From: Brucella pseudogrignonensis
GTDB taxonomy: Bacteria; Pseudomonadota; Alphaproteobacteria; Rhizobiales; Rhizobiaceae
Assembly: GCF_002252525.1 (NCBI RefSeq)
Contig: NZ_NNRM01000017.1
Coordinates: 496,001-560,000, forward strand
DNA: 64,000 bases
Direction: 5' to 3'
Made by a program: the position numbers and the translations under genes. The notes under the pieces were generated by a model, which was given only the letters and a program-made list of their open reading frames with translations, was not told the origin of the DNA and made no database searches. Below, in pieces: positions 1 through 8,589 of the stretch; position 1 is the stretch's first letter; each line of letters opens with the position of its first letter.

Positions 1-12
1 AAGCCCGCTCAT
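1..12 (-). CDS. pyrD: Start of a probable dihydroorotate dehydrogenase gene (partial)
   Basis: Only four codons lie in the window: Met-Ser-Gly-Leu read on the minus strand. The start codon overlaps the stop of the DUF952 gene as an ATGA junction, which implies translational coupling. From memory, dihydroorotate dehydrogenase of Brucella/Ochrobactrum begins Met-Ser-Gly-Leu and follows a DUF952 gene in rhizobial genomes. Four residues cannot prove this, so the call rests on gene order. Confidence 0.45.
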
Positions 13-362
13 TTGTCCTCAAGCTCCGGGAAGATGTGGAGACCATCTTTGTCGAGCAGCAATGGCTCGACCTTAACCACTGCCGATAGTGGCAGCATTG
101 CATAAAGATGCGGAAACAGCGCCCCGCCGCGCGAGGTTTCAAATTTCAGCGCATCGCCCAAGGCGGCTGTATCTACGCTTACCAGCAGCAGATCCGTTTG
201 CCCGGCAAAATGTTTGGCGGCTGTTTCGCGCACCTGTTCACTGGTGGAGAAATGGATATAGCCATCGGCAATATCAACGGGTGCCCCGGTAAAATTGCCA
301 GCCTCTTCTGCCTGCGCCCAGAGATCGCGCGGGGCGATCTTGTAGATGGTCGTTTTGGTCAT
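9..362 (-). CDS. DUF952 family protein
   Basis: A 117-residue cytoplasmic protein with no signal peptide or membrane segment. It matches the DUF952 family, a small alpha/beta fold of about 110 residues; the typical segments are TIYKIAPRDLW near the N-terminus, DGYIHFSTSEQV at about residues 34-45 and the C-terminal part with FPHLYAMLPL. The biochemical role is unknown; the fold is reminiscent of ADP-ribosyl-handling proteins, but I see no proof of activity. Its stop overlaps the next start (ATGA) in what is probably pyrD, so the two form an operon. The ATG at 362 is the only plausible start. Confidence 0.85.
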   Translation of the reverse strand: MTKTTIYKIAPRDLWAQAEEAGNFTGAPVDIADGYIHFSTSEQVRETAAKHFAGQTDLLLVSVDTAALGDALKFETSRGGALFPHLYAMLPLSAVVKVEPLLLDKDGLHIFPELEDK

Positions 363-452
363 GGCGGCTCTCTAGCCCGAATTTATCAGAAAATCAAAGC
401 ATGACTTGTTCGTTTTTCGCGCATAGCTCCCATATGATGGGGGTAGGCTCAA

Positions 453-603
453 GCGCATCCCGAAAAGTGCAAAGCAGTTTTTGGATAAGATGCGCGAAGA
501 AATAGAGTGCATCCCGAAAAGTGCAAAGCGGTTTTTGGATAAGATGCGCGAAGAAATAGAGTGCATCCCGAAAAGTGTGAAGCGGCTTTCGGACGGGATG
601 CGC
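453..603. repeat. Three tandem units of a palindromic intergenic repeat
   Basis: Three near-identical 43-bp palindromes lie at 453-495, 507-549 and 561-603 with an exact period of 54 bp. Each begins G(C/T)GCATCCCGAAAAGTG and ends in GGATAAGATGCGC or a close variant. The 11-bp linker GAAGAAATAGA is the same both times. Each unit can fold into a hairpin. Single copies of the same element recur elsewhere in the window (24511, 26949, 28766, 53068, 59153). The array sits just upstream of the gene at 632. Confidence 0.9.
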
Positions 604-631
604 TTAAACAGGCTATTAGGGAGACAGAACC

Positions 632-1081
632 ATGTCTGGCAAAAACATGCCGTTGTTTCGCACACTCGCCACGGTTTCACTTCTTGGGACCGGCTTTATT
701 GCCAGCAGTGCTTATGCGCAGGAAAATGGCCGCTATCGCCTTGAAGGCACGGAAACCGGCTATGTGCGGCTCGATACGCGAACGGGTGCGCTTTCAGTCT
801 GCAATGAGCATCAGGGGCAGCTTGTCTGCAAGATGGCAACCGAAGACCGCGAGGCTTATGAGAACGACATTTCCGATCTGCAGGACCGCGTGAAAAGGCT
901 TGAGGATAAGCTTGCAGCAGTTCAGTCGGGTGCTGCATCTGCTATGCCGTCAAAGCTGCCGTCCGATGCAGAGTTCGAACAGTCGCTTGGTTATATGGAA
1001 CGCTTCATGCGCCGCTTCATGGATGTCGCAAAGAGTTTTGACAGTGAGCCTGAGAAGCCGGCGAATGGTGAACAACAGTAG
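632..1081 (+). CDS. Small periplasmic coiled-coil protein, function unknown
   Basis: A 149-residue protein with an N-terminal signal peptide: Lys/Arg-containing start, hydrophobic core at about residues 10-25, and a likely signal peptidase I site after Ala-Tyr-Ala29. The mature part has a short domain with GYVRLDTRTGALSVC and a second Cys about ten residues later, so a disulfide in the periplasm is possible. A heptad-like stretch follows at about residues 72-95 (DLQDRVKRLEDKL), then an acidic, Lys-rich tail. AGGGAG at 618-623 is a good ribosome-binding site for the ATG at 632. I recognise it only as a conserved hypothetical type found in Brucella relatives. It lies between the repeat array and the hybrid kinase on the same strand. 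Confidence 0.75.
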   Translation: MSGKNMPLFRTLATVSLLGTGFIASSAYAQENGRYRLEGTETGYVRLDTRTGALSVCNEHQGQLVCKMATEDREAYENDISDLQDRVKRLEDKLAAVQSGAASAMPSKLPSDAEFEQSLGYMERFMRRFMDVAKSFDSEPEKPANGEQQ

Positions 1082-1186
1082 GCCTGTCGTTATTTAGTAG
1101 TGCTTGCGTGTTTTGCCTGAAAATGCTTGCCTTCCCTAGTCTACTTTACCAATAAAGGGGGGGTGGCAGGGGAGGAAAGTCCGGCA

Positions 1187-4100
1187 ATGCAGGGCTGGGG
1201 AATTATAGGCGTCGCATTTCTGTATCTGTTGATGCTGTTTGCGGTGGCAAGCATCGGTGACAGACGTGCTGCGCGCTGGAGTAGTGTCCCGCGTCCCTAT
1301 ATTTACGCACTCAGTCTTGCCGTTTACTGCACTTCGTGGACCTTCTTCGGCTCGGTCGGTTTATCAGCCCAGCGCGGGCTTGAGTTCTTAGGCATCTATA
1401 TCGGGCCTATTCTGGTTTTCACGCTTGGCAATCGTCTGCTGCGTCATATTGTGCGGCTTGCAAAGGCTGAGCATATCACTTCCATCGCCGATTTTCTGGC
1501 AGCGCGCTATGGCAAGAGCTTTGGTGTGGCGTCGCTGGCAACCTGTATCGCAGCGGTAGGGTCCATTCCTTATATCGCGCTACAGCTCAAAGCTGTTTCC
1601 GGCAGTGTCGGTCTGGTGATGGAGCATTACGGCTCTGCCTTCGATCCTTCGTCCTTTGTGTTTGGCGATATTTCGCTGCCTGTGGCAGCGGTTCTGGCGG
1701 TCTTTGCGATCCTGTTCGGTACGCGCCATACGGATGCAACAGAGCACCAGAATGGGCTTATTCTGGCGGTTGCGCTCGAATCAGTGATCAAACTCTCCGC
1801 ATTCCTTGCTGTGGGACTAGCCTGCACTTTCTTCGTGTTTGGGTCGCCCGGTGAACTGATAGAGAAGATCTCGCAATCGCCCGCAGCACTTGATGCATTT
1901 CACTACGAAACATCCATCGGCACATGGATTGTGCATACGATGCTGAGTGCTGCGGCCATCATCATGCTGCCGCGACAGTTTCATGTAACGGTCGTGGAAA
2001 GCCGCAGCGAAAAAGAACTGCGCACGGCTTCGTGGCTGTTTCCGCTCTATCTGATCTTGATCAATATCTTCGTTTTCCCGATTGCGCTGATTGGCGTGAT
2101 GACGCTTGGAAATACGGTGAGCGGCGATCTTTATGTACTAGCTTTGCCACTTTCAGCCGGTGCACACTGGCTGGCGTTGATTGCGTTTTTAGGTGGGCTT
2201 TCGGCTGCGACCGCGATGGTGATTGTCGCCTGCGTGGCGCTCTCGATCATGATCTCCAACCACCTTGTTCTGCCGCTAATCATCCGCAGATTGGCCGTGC
2301 GCCATCCGACAGAGCAGCGTGATCTGACGATGATCATTCTCAATACCCGGCGGCTGACGATTATCGGTATTCTGGCACTGGCCTTCGCCTATTACCGCAT
2401 GGCGTCGAATAATATTCATCTCGCATCCATTGGCCTCATATCCTTTGCGGCCATTGCGCAATTCGTGCCGTCTTTTATTGGCGGCCTGTTCTGGCGCAAT
2501 GCCAATGGGCGCGGGGCGATGCTGGGCCTTTCGGCGGGCTTTCTGATCTGGGCCTACACTCTGTTGTTGCCGACGGTTGCGCCTGAAAATGCTGCCATTT
2601 TGCGGGATGGATTTCTGGGGTTCACGGCTCTACGCCCAGAAGCGCTGTTTGGCACTGACATGCTACCGCTCACCAATGGCGTGGTCTGGAGCCTGGCCGC
2701 TAATACGTTGTTCTATCTTCTTGGCTCGCTGTCGCGTGCCTCGACGCCGCTTGAACGTATTCAAGCCAGTATTTTCCTGCCACGCTATTTTATAGGCACC
2801 CCCACGCTCAAGCGTTTCCGCACAACCGTTACCGTTGCCGAACTCAAAGCAACCATGGCCCGTTATCTCGGTGCCGAACGTGTAGAGCGCGCTTTCCTGC
2901 GTTTTGAAGGGCGTGAGCAGCGCAGGCTTGATCCGGGCATGACAGTTGACACGCCGCTCATCCGCTACGCAGAACAATTGCTTGGCACGGCCGTCGGCTC
3001 TTCGTCGGCACGTCTGGTTCTGTCCTTGCTGCTCAAGCGCAATGACGCATCAGCACGCGATGCGCGGCAGTTGCTGGATGATGCTTCCGTTGCCCTGCAA
3101 CAAAACCGCGATCTTTTGCAGATCGCTCTCGACCAGATGGACCAGGGTATCACGGTTCTCGATAAGGACTTGCGGCTAACCTGCTGGAACCGTCAGTTTC
3201 GCAGGCTGTTCGATCTGCCTGATGAAGTGATGCAGGTGGGCATACCGGTATCCGAGATTGTGGAGCATCTGGCGCGTAGCGGCGATCTCGCAGCCAATGC
3301 ACAGAACGCCGCCATTCGTTCGCTGGCGACATTGCGCAAACCGTGGCGTCTGACGCTGAAATCGACGGGTAAGGTGTTGGAAATCAATTCCAATCCGATG
3401 CCAGATGGCGGTCTCGTGGCGACCTATACCGATATTACTGATGAGGTCGAGGCGGATATCAGCCGTCAGCGGGCCGCGGAAGTGCTGGAGCAGCGCGTTG
3501 CTGACCGTACGGCAGAACTAACCCATGTGAACCAGAAACTTGCCAAAGCGCAGAGCGTCGCCGAAGAAGCCAATCTGGGTAAGACGCGCTTTCTTGCTGC
3601 GGCTGGTCACGACATTTTGCAACCGCTCAATGCAGCACGGCTTTACAGCACCGCACTGGCCGAAAAACTCGGTCGTGCAGAAACAAGCCAGCTCGCCCGA
3701 AACATCGATTCTTCACTTGAATCAGTGGAAGCCATTCTCGGAATGGTCCTCGATATATCGCGACTTGATACGGGTGCGCTGAAGCCTGAAGTTTCGGCCT
3801 TCCGGCTCGACCGGCTTTTGAGCCAGATCGCCACTGATTTCACGCCGATGGCACGCAAAAAAGGGCTGAAACTGCGCGTGGTTCCATCGAGTATCGTGGT
3901 CAAGACTGATCGCAACATGCTGCGTCGTCTTATCCAGAACCTCGTTTCCAATGCTATCAAATACAGCCGTAAAGGCGGCATTCTCTTAGGCGTCCGTCGT
4001 CGCGGCAATGTTGTGGAATTGCAGGTGCTTGATACAGGTATCGGTATCCCGAAGCCGAAGCTTAAACTCGTTTTCCGCGAATTCACGCGCCTCGATGAAG

Positions 4101-4684
4101 GAATGCGCGAGGCAGAAGGACTGGGGCTTGGTCTTTCGATCGTCGATCGTATCGCACGGATGCTCGAACTACCGCTGACGGTTTCATCGGACCCGGGCAA
4201 GGGTAGCGTTTTCACGCTCTGTCTTCCGATCAGCGATGAAGCGGTGCCGGTTGAGGAAATCGCCAGCCGCAAGGGCGTGAAACGTGCCTCCAGTCTGACG
4301 GGGCTTGACGTGCTCTGCATCGACAACGACGCCAATATTCTGGCCGGGATGGAAACCCTGCTCAATGGCTGGGGCTGCAATGTGACAACGCTGCGCGGTG
4401 GTGCCGGGCTGAAAGTGTTCTGTGTCGAGCGTGAAGTGGCACCGGATATTATCGTGGCTGACTATCATCTCGATAATGAGAACGGGCTGGATATGATCGG
4501 TTTCACGCGCGAGACTTTCGGGCACGAGATTCCGGCTATTCTGCTGACGGCTGATCGTTCCAAGGAAGTTCGCAAACGAGCCGACGACGAGAACGTGACG
4601 GTATTAAACAAGCCGCTGCGTCCCGCAGCCCTGCGCTCGCTTTTATCGAGCGCATTGCATCAGCGCCAATCAGCAGCGGAATGA
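1187..4684 (+). CDS. SLC5-STAC-PAS hybrid sensor histidine kinase (CrbS/MxtR-like)
   Basis: Of 1165 residues, about the first 525 form a polytopic Na+/solute symporter (SLC5/PutP-like) module. It is followed by a STAC linker (about 540-615), a PAS domain (about 645-750, LDQMDQGITVLDKDL), a coiled coil, a HisKA domain with phospho-acceptor His808 in GHDILQP, a HATPase domain with N and G boxes (NLVSNAIKYS, GLGLGLSIV), and a C-terminal receiver with acceptor Asp1092. This order is that of CrbS/MxtR kinases, which pair with LuxR-type CrbR/ErdR and control acetate use in gammaproteobacteria; such a regulator is convergent 4 bp downstream. A TTG at 1127 would add 20 residues, but the ATG at 1187 has a strong GGAGGAAA at 1171-1178. 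Acetate sensing here is inference. Confidence 0.9.
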   Translation: MQGWGIIGVAFLYLLMLFAVASIGDRRAARWSSVPRPYIYALSLAVYCTSWTFFGSVGLSAQRGLEFLGIYIGPILVFTLGNRLLRHIVRLAKAEHITSIADFLAARYGKSFGVASLATCIAAVGSIPYIALQLKAVSGSVGLVMEHYGSAFDPSSFVFGDISLPVAAVLAVFAILFGTRHTDATEHQNGLILAVALESVIKLSAFLAVGLACTFFVFGSPGELIEKISQSPAALDAFHYETSIGTWIVHTMLSAAAIIMLPRQFHVTVVESRSEKELRTASWLFPLYLILINIFVFPIALIGVMTLGNTVSGDLYVLALPLSAGAHWLALIAFLGGLSAATAMVIVACVALSIMISNHLVLPLIIRRLAVRHPTEQRDLTMIILNTRRLTIIGILALAFAYYRMASNNIHLASIGLISFAAIAQFVPSFIGGLFWRNANGRGAMLGLSAGFLIWAYTLLLPTVAPENAAILRDGFLGFTALRPEALFGTDMLPLTNGVVWSLAANTLFYLLGSLSRASTPLERIQASIFLPRYFIGTPTLKRFRTTVTVAELKATMARYLGAERVERAFLRFEGREQRRLDPGMTVDTPLIRYAEQLLGTAVGSSSARLVLSLLLKRNDASARDARQLLDDASVALQQNRDLLQIALDQMDQGITVLDKDLRLTCWNRQFRRLFDLPDEVMQVGIPVSEIVEHLARSGDLAANAQNAAIRSLATLRKPWRLTLKSTGKVLEINSNPMPDGGLVATYTDITDEVEADISRQRAAEVLEQRVADRTAELTHVNQKLAKAQSVAEEANLGKTRFLAAAGHDILQPLNAARLYSTALAEKLGRAETSQLARNIDSSLESVEAILGMVLDISRLDTGALKPEVSAFRLDRLLSQIATDFTPMARKKGLKLRVVPSSIVVKTDRNMLRRLIQNLVSNAIKYSRKGGILLGVRRRGNVVELQVLDTGIGIPKPKLKLVFREFTRLDEGMREAEGLGLGLSIVDRIARMLELPLTVSSDPGKGSVFTLCLPISDEAVPVEEIASRKGVKRASSLTGLDVLCIDNDANILAGMETLLNGWGCNVTTLRGGAGLKVFCVEREVAPDIIVADYHLDNENGLDMIGFTRETFGHEIPAILLTADRSKEVRKRADDENVTVLNKPLRPAALRSLLSSALHQRQSAAE

Positions 4685-4688
4685 ATTA

Positions 4689-5339
4689 TCAGAGTGGCTC
4701 TGAGCTCAACGCATCATTACCAATGCGTGACAGAAGAATGACCGCCTGTGTGCGGCTGTCAACGCCAAGCTTCTGCAAAACAGCGGAGACATGTGCCTTG
4801 ACGGTGGCTTCCGAAACATTCAGCTCATAGGCGATCTGCTTGTTGAGCAATCCCTCGGCGAGCATGGTGAGAACACGCGTTTGCTGCGGTGTAAGCGTTC
4901 TGATCTTGTTGATCAGCGTTTCGATTTCCGGATCATGTGCCTGATCAAGATCGATGTCTGATGGTGTCCAGATGTCGCCGGCAAGAACCGCATGTACGGC
5001 TTCACCAATGGCTTCCATACTGGCCGATTTGGATATGAAACCCGATGCACCGAGTTCGACCGCGTGGCGGATTGTTGCGGCATCATCGGTTGCTGAAACA
5101 ATGATGATCGGGAGAGCGGGCTGAAGCGCTTTAAGCGTGACCAGACCGGAAAGGCCCGTGCCTCCGGGCATCGTAAGATCCAGCAGCAGCAGATCAATAT
5201 CGTCGCGTTCTACGACCAGTTTTTTCGCGGCATCGAAATCTCCGACTTCGATGATTTCAGCCTCTTCAGGCAAACTGGACAGAACCTGCCGCAACGCGCC
5301 TCTGAAAAGCGGATGGTCGTCAGCGATGATAAACTGCAT
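4689..5339 (-). CDS. LuxR/NarL-type response regulator (CrbR/ErdR-like)
   Basis: A 216-residue protein with a receiver domain (residues 1-120; acidic pair in ADDHPLF, phospho-acceptor Asp54 in LLLLDLTMPGG, conserved Lys104 in FISKSAS) and a C-terminal LuxR-type helix-turn-helix (about 150-210, LTPQQTRVLTMLAEGLLNKQ and SEATVKAHVSAVL). It lies tail to tail with the hybrid kinase, with 4 bp between the stops, so the pair very probably works together. In CrbS/CrbR and MxtR/ErdR systems the regulator activates acetyl-CoA synthetase genes. No acs gene lies in this window, so the targets are unknown. Confidence 0.9.
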   Translation of the reverse strand: MQFIIADDHPLFRGALRQVLSSLPEEAEIIEVGDFDAAKKLVVERDDIDLLLLDLTMPGGTGLSGLVTLKALQPALPIIIVSATDDAATIRHAVELGASGFISKSASMEAIGEAVHAVLAGDIWTPSDIDLDQAHDPEIETLINKIRTLTPQQTRVLTMLAEGLLNKQIAYELNVSEATVKAHVSAVLQKLGVDSRTQAVILLSRIGNDALSSEPL

Positions 5340-5564
5340 AAGCCTCGCACGCCATTTTCTATGTCCTCCCCGAGCGATGCATTATTACATGCAACTCTTT
5401 TGTTTTATGCCGATTTTCAATCCGGGCAACCAAAAATAGCGGTATTTGGCTTGAACATATGTCGCATTGCCGCCTTCTGGCCGCATTATGTGCTAATTTC
5501 ACATATGAACGAGAGCGACCCGGCAAAGATGGGAACGGCTCTAACGGGAACGAAAAGGCACTTT

Positions 5565-6515
5565 ATGACGCGCAATACGCTTTATCCTGAAATCCAGCCC
5601 TTCAAGGAAGAGATGCTGCAGGTTTCGCCTCTGCACCGCATCCATGTCGAACAATGCGGCAATCCTGATGGCAAACCCGTTATCATGATTCATGGCGGTC
5701 CCGGCGGCGGCATCACGCCTGCCATGCGTCGTCTGCACGATCCCGAGAAATATCGTATCATCCTTTTCGATCAGCGCGGTTGCGGACGCTCCACGCCTCA
5801 TGCTGAACTGCGCGAGAATACCACCTGGGATCTCGTGGCCGATATGGAGCATATCCGCGCTCATCTCGGTCTAGATAAATGGCAGGTATTCGGCGGCTCA
5901 TGGGGCTCGACACTGGGGCTGGCCTATGCCGAAACTCATCCTGAGCATGTCTCGGAAATCATTCTGCGCGGCATTTTCATGGTGCGCCGGTTTGAAGTCG
6001 ATTGGATGTACTCCAATGGTGCAAGCATCATCTTCCCGGATCACTTTGAGGCCTATCAGGAGCATATTCCGGAAGATGAACGCGGTGATATGATCGCAGC
6101 TTACTATAAGCGTCTGACGGATCGAGATCCGCAGGTGCAGCTTGCTGCGGCTCGTCTGTGGGCGCGTTGGGAAGGATCGGTGTTGTCGATCCAGCCTGAT
6201 CCAGCGCGTGTCGAAGCCTTCGGCGAAGACCTCTACGCGGTCGCTTTCGCCCGGATCGAATGTCACTATTTCCAGAACCGTGGCTTCCTCGAAAGCGATG
6301 ACCAGCTTCTTCGGAATGTCGAGCGTATCCGACAGATTCCGGGCGTCATAGTTCATGGACGGTATGATATCTGCACGCCATTCATTAATGCATGGCAACT
6401 CAAGAAGATGTGGCCCGAAGCCGATCTGAAGATCGTTGAAGATAGTGGGCATTCCGTTACTGAACCGGGCATCACCCACGAATTGATTGAAGCAACAAAA
6501 CGCTTTGCAGCTTAA
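5565..6515 (+). CDS. pip: Proline iminopeptidase
   Basis: A serine peptidase of family S33 that removes N-terminal proline from peptides. In the 316-residue product the oxyanion motif HGGPGGG and the DQRGCGRS signature are clear. The nucleophile is Ser112 in GGSWGS, with Asp268 (GRYD) and His296 (SGHS) completing the triad. No signal peptide, so cytoplasmic. The open frame extends upstream to 5313, but the extra residues look unlike protein and the family normally starts about ten residues before PEIQPF, so I prefer the ATG at 5565; an ATG at 5505 is the alternative. A strong hairpin terminator follows at 6526. Confidence 0.93.
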   Translation: MTRNTLYPEIQPFKEEMLQVSPLHRIHVEQCGNPDGKPVIMIHGGPGGGITPAMRRLHDPEKYRIILFDQRGCGRSTPHAELRENTTWDLVADMEHIRAHLGLDKWQVFGGSWGSTLGLAYAETHPEHVSEIILRGIFMVRRFEVDWMYSNGASIIFPDHFEAYQEHIPEDERGDMIAAYYKRLTDRDPQVQLAAARLWARWEGSVLSIQPDPARVEAFGEDLYAVAFARIECHYFQNRGFLESDDQLLRNVERIRQIPGVIVHGRYDICTPFINAWQLKKMWPEADLKIVEDSGHSVTEPGITHELIEATKRFAA

Positions 6516-6525
6516 GATCAAAAAT

Positions 6526-6555
6526 AAGAGGCGCATTTTCTGCGCCTCTTTCTTT
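6526..6555 (+). terminator. Rho-independent terminator after pip
   Basis: AAGAGGCGCA (6526-6535) and TGCGCCTCTT (6541-6550) form a perfect 10-bp stem with a TTTTC loop, followed by TCTTT. It lies 11 bp after the pip stop. Confidence 0.9.
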
Positions 6556-6756
6556 AGCTAGTTTAAAAAAAGACGCCTCTAATTGGTGCTTTTTGAAAGT
6601 TCATCTTTTCTTTGAATATTTTCGCCTACAATCTAGCGAGCGAACAATTGTGATCGTGGCTGATCGCAGGAGTTCATCGTAGTGATTTATCTGGCGAAGC
6701 TTACCCGCAGCAAAGACGGCCCCGGTTAAGCTCGTGTTTGAGAGGGATACTGGCTA

Positions 6757-7179
6757 ATGTTGAAAGAATTCAGAGAATTTGCTCTCAAGGGCAACATGGT
6801 CGATCTGGCCATCGGTGTTATCATCGGCGGGGCATTTGGTGGTCTCGTTAACTCCATCGTCAATGACATCATCATGCCGGTCATTGGTTTGATCACCGGT
6901 GGTATCGACTTCTCCAACATGTTCATCCAGCTTGCTGGCGATCCAAAGTCCACGCTCGCTGCTGCTCGTGAAGCTGGCGCGACCATTGCTTATGGTAACT
7001 TCGTTACCCTGCTCATCAACTTCCTGATCGTTGCCTGGGTTCTCTTCATCGTGGTCAAGGCGATGAACCGCCTCAAGAAGAAGGAAGAAGCCAAGCCGGA
7101 AGCTGCAGCAGAGCTGCCACGCGATGAAGTTCTGCTGGCCGAAATCCGCGATCTTCTGGCAAAGCAGAGCAAAGCCTGA
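6757..7179 (+). CDS. mscL: Large-conductance mechanosensitive channel MscL
   Basis: A 140-residue inner-membrane channel that opens under membrane tension and releases solutes on hypo-osmotic shock; it works as a homopentamer. The N-terminal amphipathic helix and first transmembrane helix are canonical ([20 protein letters not shown], then [18 protein letters not shown]). The second membrane helix is around residues 85-108 ([20 protein letters not shown]). A charged C-terminal helix ends [20 protein letters not shown] about 15 bp upstream could serve as ribosome-binding site. A single-gene unit: a terminator precedes it (6526) and another follows (7206). Confidence 0.97.
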   Translation: MLKEFREFALKGNMVDLAIGVIIGGAFGGLVNSIVNDIIMPVIGLITGGIDFSNMFIQLAGDPKSTLAAAREAGATIAYGNFVTLLINFLIVAWVLFIVVKAMNRLKKKEEAKPEAAAELPRDEVLLAEIRDLLAKQSKA

Positions 7180-7205
7180 TTGCTTTCAGAATAGTTTCTC
7201 AAGAG

Positions 7206-7233
7206 CGGAGCCTTCGGGCTCCGTTTCTCGTTT
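7206..7233 (+). terminator. Rho-independent terminator after mscL
   Basis: CGGAGCC (7206-7212), loop TTCG, GGCTCCG (7217-7223), then TTTCTCGTTT: a 7-bp stem with a stable UUCG tetraloop, 27 bp after the mscL stop. Confidence 0.9.
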
Positions 7234-7337
7234 GATCTATCAATAAGACTGATCAGATCATCACAAAATACCACATGATTTCATGTGTGCTCCTTGCTAA
7301 TCAGGTGCAAGCACAACCGGATTTTATGTGGGAACAA

Positions 7338-8504
7338 ATGACGCTTATCGCCAAACTTCGACCTGAAGCAGCCCAGTCACCCGAAAGCGGCATTGTTGCC
7401 GTTGCCAATCATGGCCGGGGTAAGCCGGGACTAATTCCGCTATGGGTTGGAGAGGGCGATCTGCCCACTCCTGATTTCATCCGTGAGGCGGCCCAGAAGG
7501 GTATCGCAGATGGTGAAACCTTCTATACGTGGCAGGCTGGCATTCCTGAACTCCGTGAAGCGCTTGCCCGTTATCACGCGCGTCATTTTCCGCAATCCTT
7601 CAATCCTGAAAACTTCTATGTCACCGGTTCAGGAATGCACGCCATTGAAATGGCGCTGAAGGCAACCACTGGTGCGGGTGAAGAAGCAATCTATCTTTCG
7701 CCTGCCTGGCCTAACTTCGTTGGCGCGGCAGGGCTTGCAGGGGCAGTTCCTGTGCCGGTCGAGCTAGAATTCGGCGCCAATGGCTGGGTTCTTGATCCTG
7801 AGAAGATTGCTGCGGCGATTACACCACGCACCCGCGCCATGTTCATCAATACGCCGTCCAATCCGACTGGCTGGACTGCCGATGTTGAGACGCTGCGCTT
7901 CATCCTCAATCTGGCCCGTGAGAAGGGCATCTGGATCATTGCCGACGAGATTTACACCCATTTCTATTATGGCGGTGGGCGTGCGCCATCCTTCATGGAT
8001 ATCATGGAGCCGGATGACCGTATCATCTTCGTCAATTCCTTCTCAAAGAACTGGGCGATGACCGGCTGGCGCGTGGGTTGGATGACGGTACATCCGTCCA
8101 TCGGCCCTGTTGTCGAGAACATGATTCAGTATTCCAATTCCGGTGTGGCGCAGTTCATGCAGCGCGGTGCGGTTGCGGCACTTGACCATGGAGATGACTT
8201 CATTGCCATGCAGGTGGAGCGTGCGCGTTCAACGCGGGACCGTCTCTGCGCGACGTTGCAGGAAACTGGCAGGGTGCGTTTGGCGCCGCCACAGGGTGCT
8301 TTCTATCTGTTCTTCGGCGTCGAAGGTGTGACGAATTCGGTCCAGGCTGCGATCGATATGGTCGATAATGCAAATGTCGGTCTCGCACCGGGCAGCGCAT
8401 TTGGTCTGGGTGGTGAGGGCTTCTTCCGTCTTTGCTTCTGTCGCGATCCGCAACAGGTGGATGAATCGGCAGCGAGGCTGGTGCAATGGATCAATCAGAG
8501 ATAG
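7338..8504 (+). CDS. PLP-dependent class I/II aminotransferase
   Basis: A 388-residue fold-type I aminotransferase of the aspartate aminotransferase superfamily. Visible marks are the N-terminal substrate segment LWVGEGDLPTPDF, the PLP-phosphate loop GSGMHAIEMAL, NTPSNPTGW, ADEIYTHFYY and the Schiff-base lysine Lys237 in NSFSKNWAMTGWRVGW with its downstream Arg. The substrate cannot be read from sequence; LL-DAP/aspartate-like or branched-chain specificity is possible. The frame stays open upstream to 7275, but the family usually begins near MTLIAKLRPEA, hence 7338; the ATG at 7326 is an alternative. It stands alone between mscL and the WYL regulator, so context gives no pathway. Confidence 0.88.
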   Translation: MTLIAKLRPEAAQSPESGIVAVANHGRGKPGLIPLWVGEGDLPTPDFIREAAQKGIADGETFYTWQAGIPELREALARYHARHFPQSFNPENFYVTGSGMHAIEMALKATTGAGEEAIYLSPAWPNFVGAAGLAGAVPVPVELEFGANGWVLDPEKIAAAITPRTRAMFINTPSNPTGWTADVETLRFILNLAREKGIWIIADEIYTHFYYGGGRAPSFMDIMEPDDRIIFVNSFSKNWAMTGWRVGWMTVHPSIGPVVENMIQYSNSGVAQFMQRGAVAALDHGDDFIAMQVERARSTRDRLCATLQETGRVRLAPPQGAFYLFFGVEGVTNSVQAAIDMVDNANVGLAPGSAFGLGGEGFFRLCFCRDPQQVDESAARLVQWINQR

Positions 8505-8546
8505 CGGTTAGCTTCGGATAGGGCTTTATCGCCCAAATCAGCCCTA

Positions 8547-8563
8547 CTGCCACTATCTGGCAG
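8547..8563. promoter_or_regulatory. Palindromic operator upstream of the WYL regulator
   Basis: CTGCCA-CTATC-TGGCAG, a perfect 6-bp inverted repeat with a 5-bp spacer, centred 35 bp before the start at 8590. The same half-sites with the same spacing recur at 9288-9304 before the VOC gene, so this is probably the autoregulatory site of the WYL protein (inference). Confidence 0.75.
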
Positions 8564-8589
8564 CAGGCTAATGCGATACATCTCAGATT

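Noticed and set aside
453-603. CRISPR-like array of three regularly spaced repeats
   Set aside because: The 11-bp linkers are identical, the units are long palindromes, and the same element occurs singly elsewhere; no cas genes are near. It is a tandem palindromic repeat.
372-680. Minus-strand frame with repeated peptide units (FALFGMHSISSRILSKN)
   Set aside because: The repeated peptide is just the translation of the 54-bp palindromic array; no ribosome-binding site or conserved protein features.
1127-1186. TTG start that would lengthen the hybrid kinase by 20 residues
   Set aside because: The ATG at 1187 has a strong GGAGGAAA ribosome-binding site and begins directly before the first membrane helix; the extension is unlike the family.
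3643-4380. Minus-strand frame of 245 codons opposite the hybrid kinase
   Set aside because: Antisense to the HisKA/HATPase region; Ser/Arg-rich low-quality translation with no domain.
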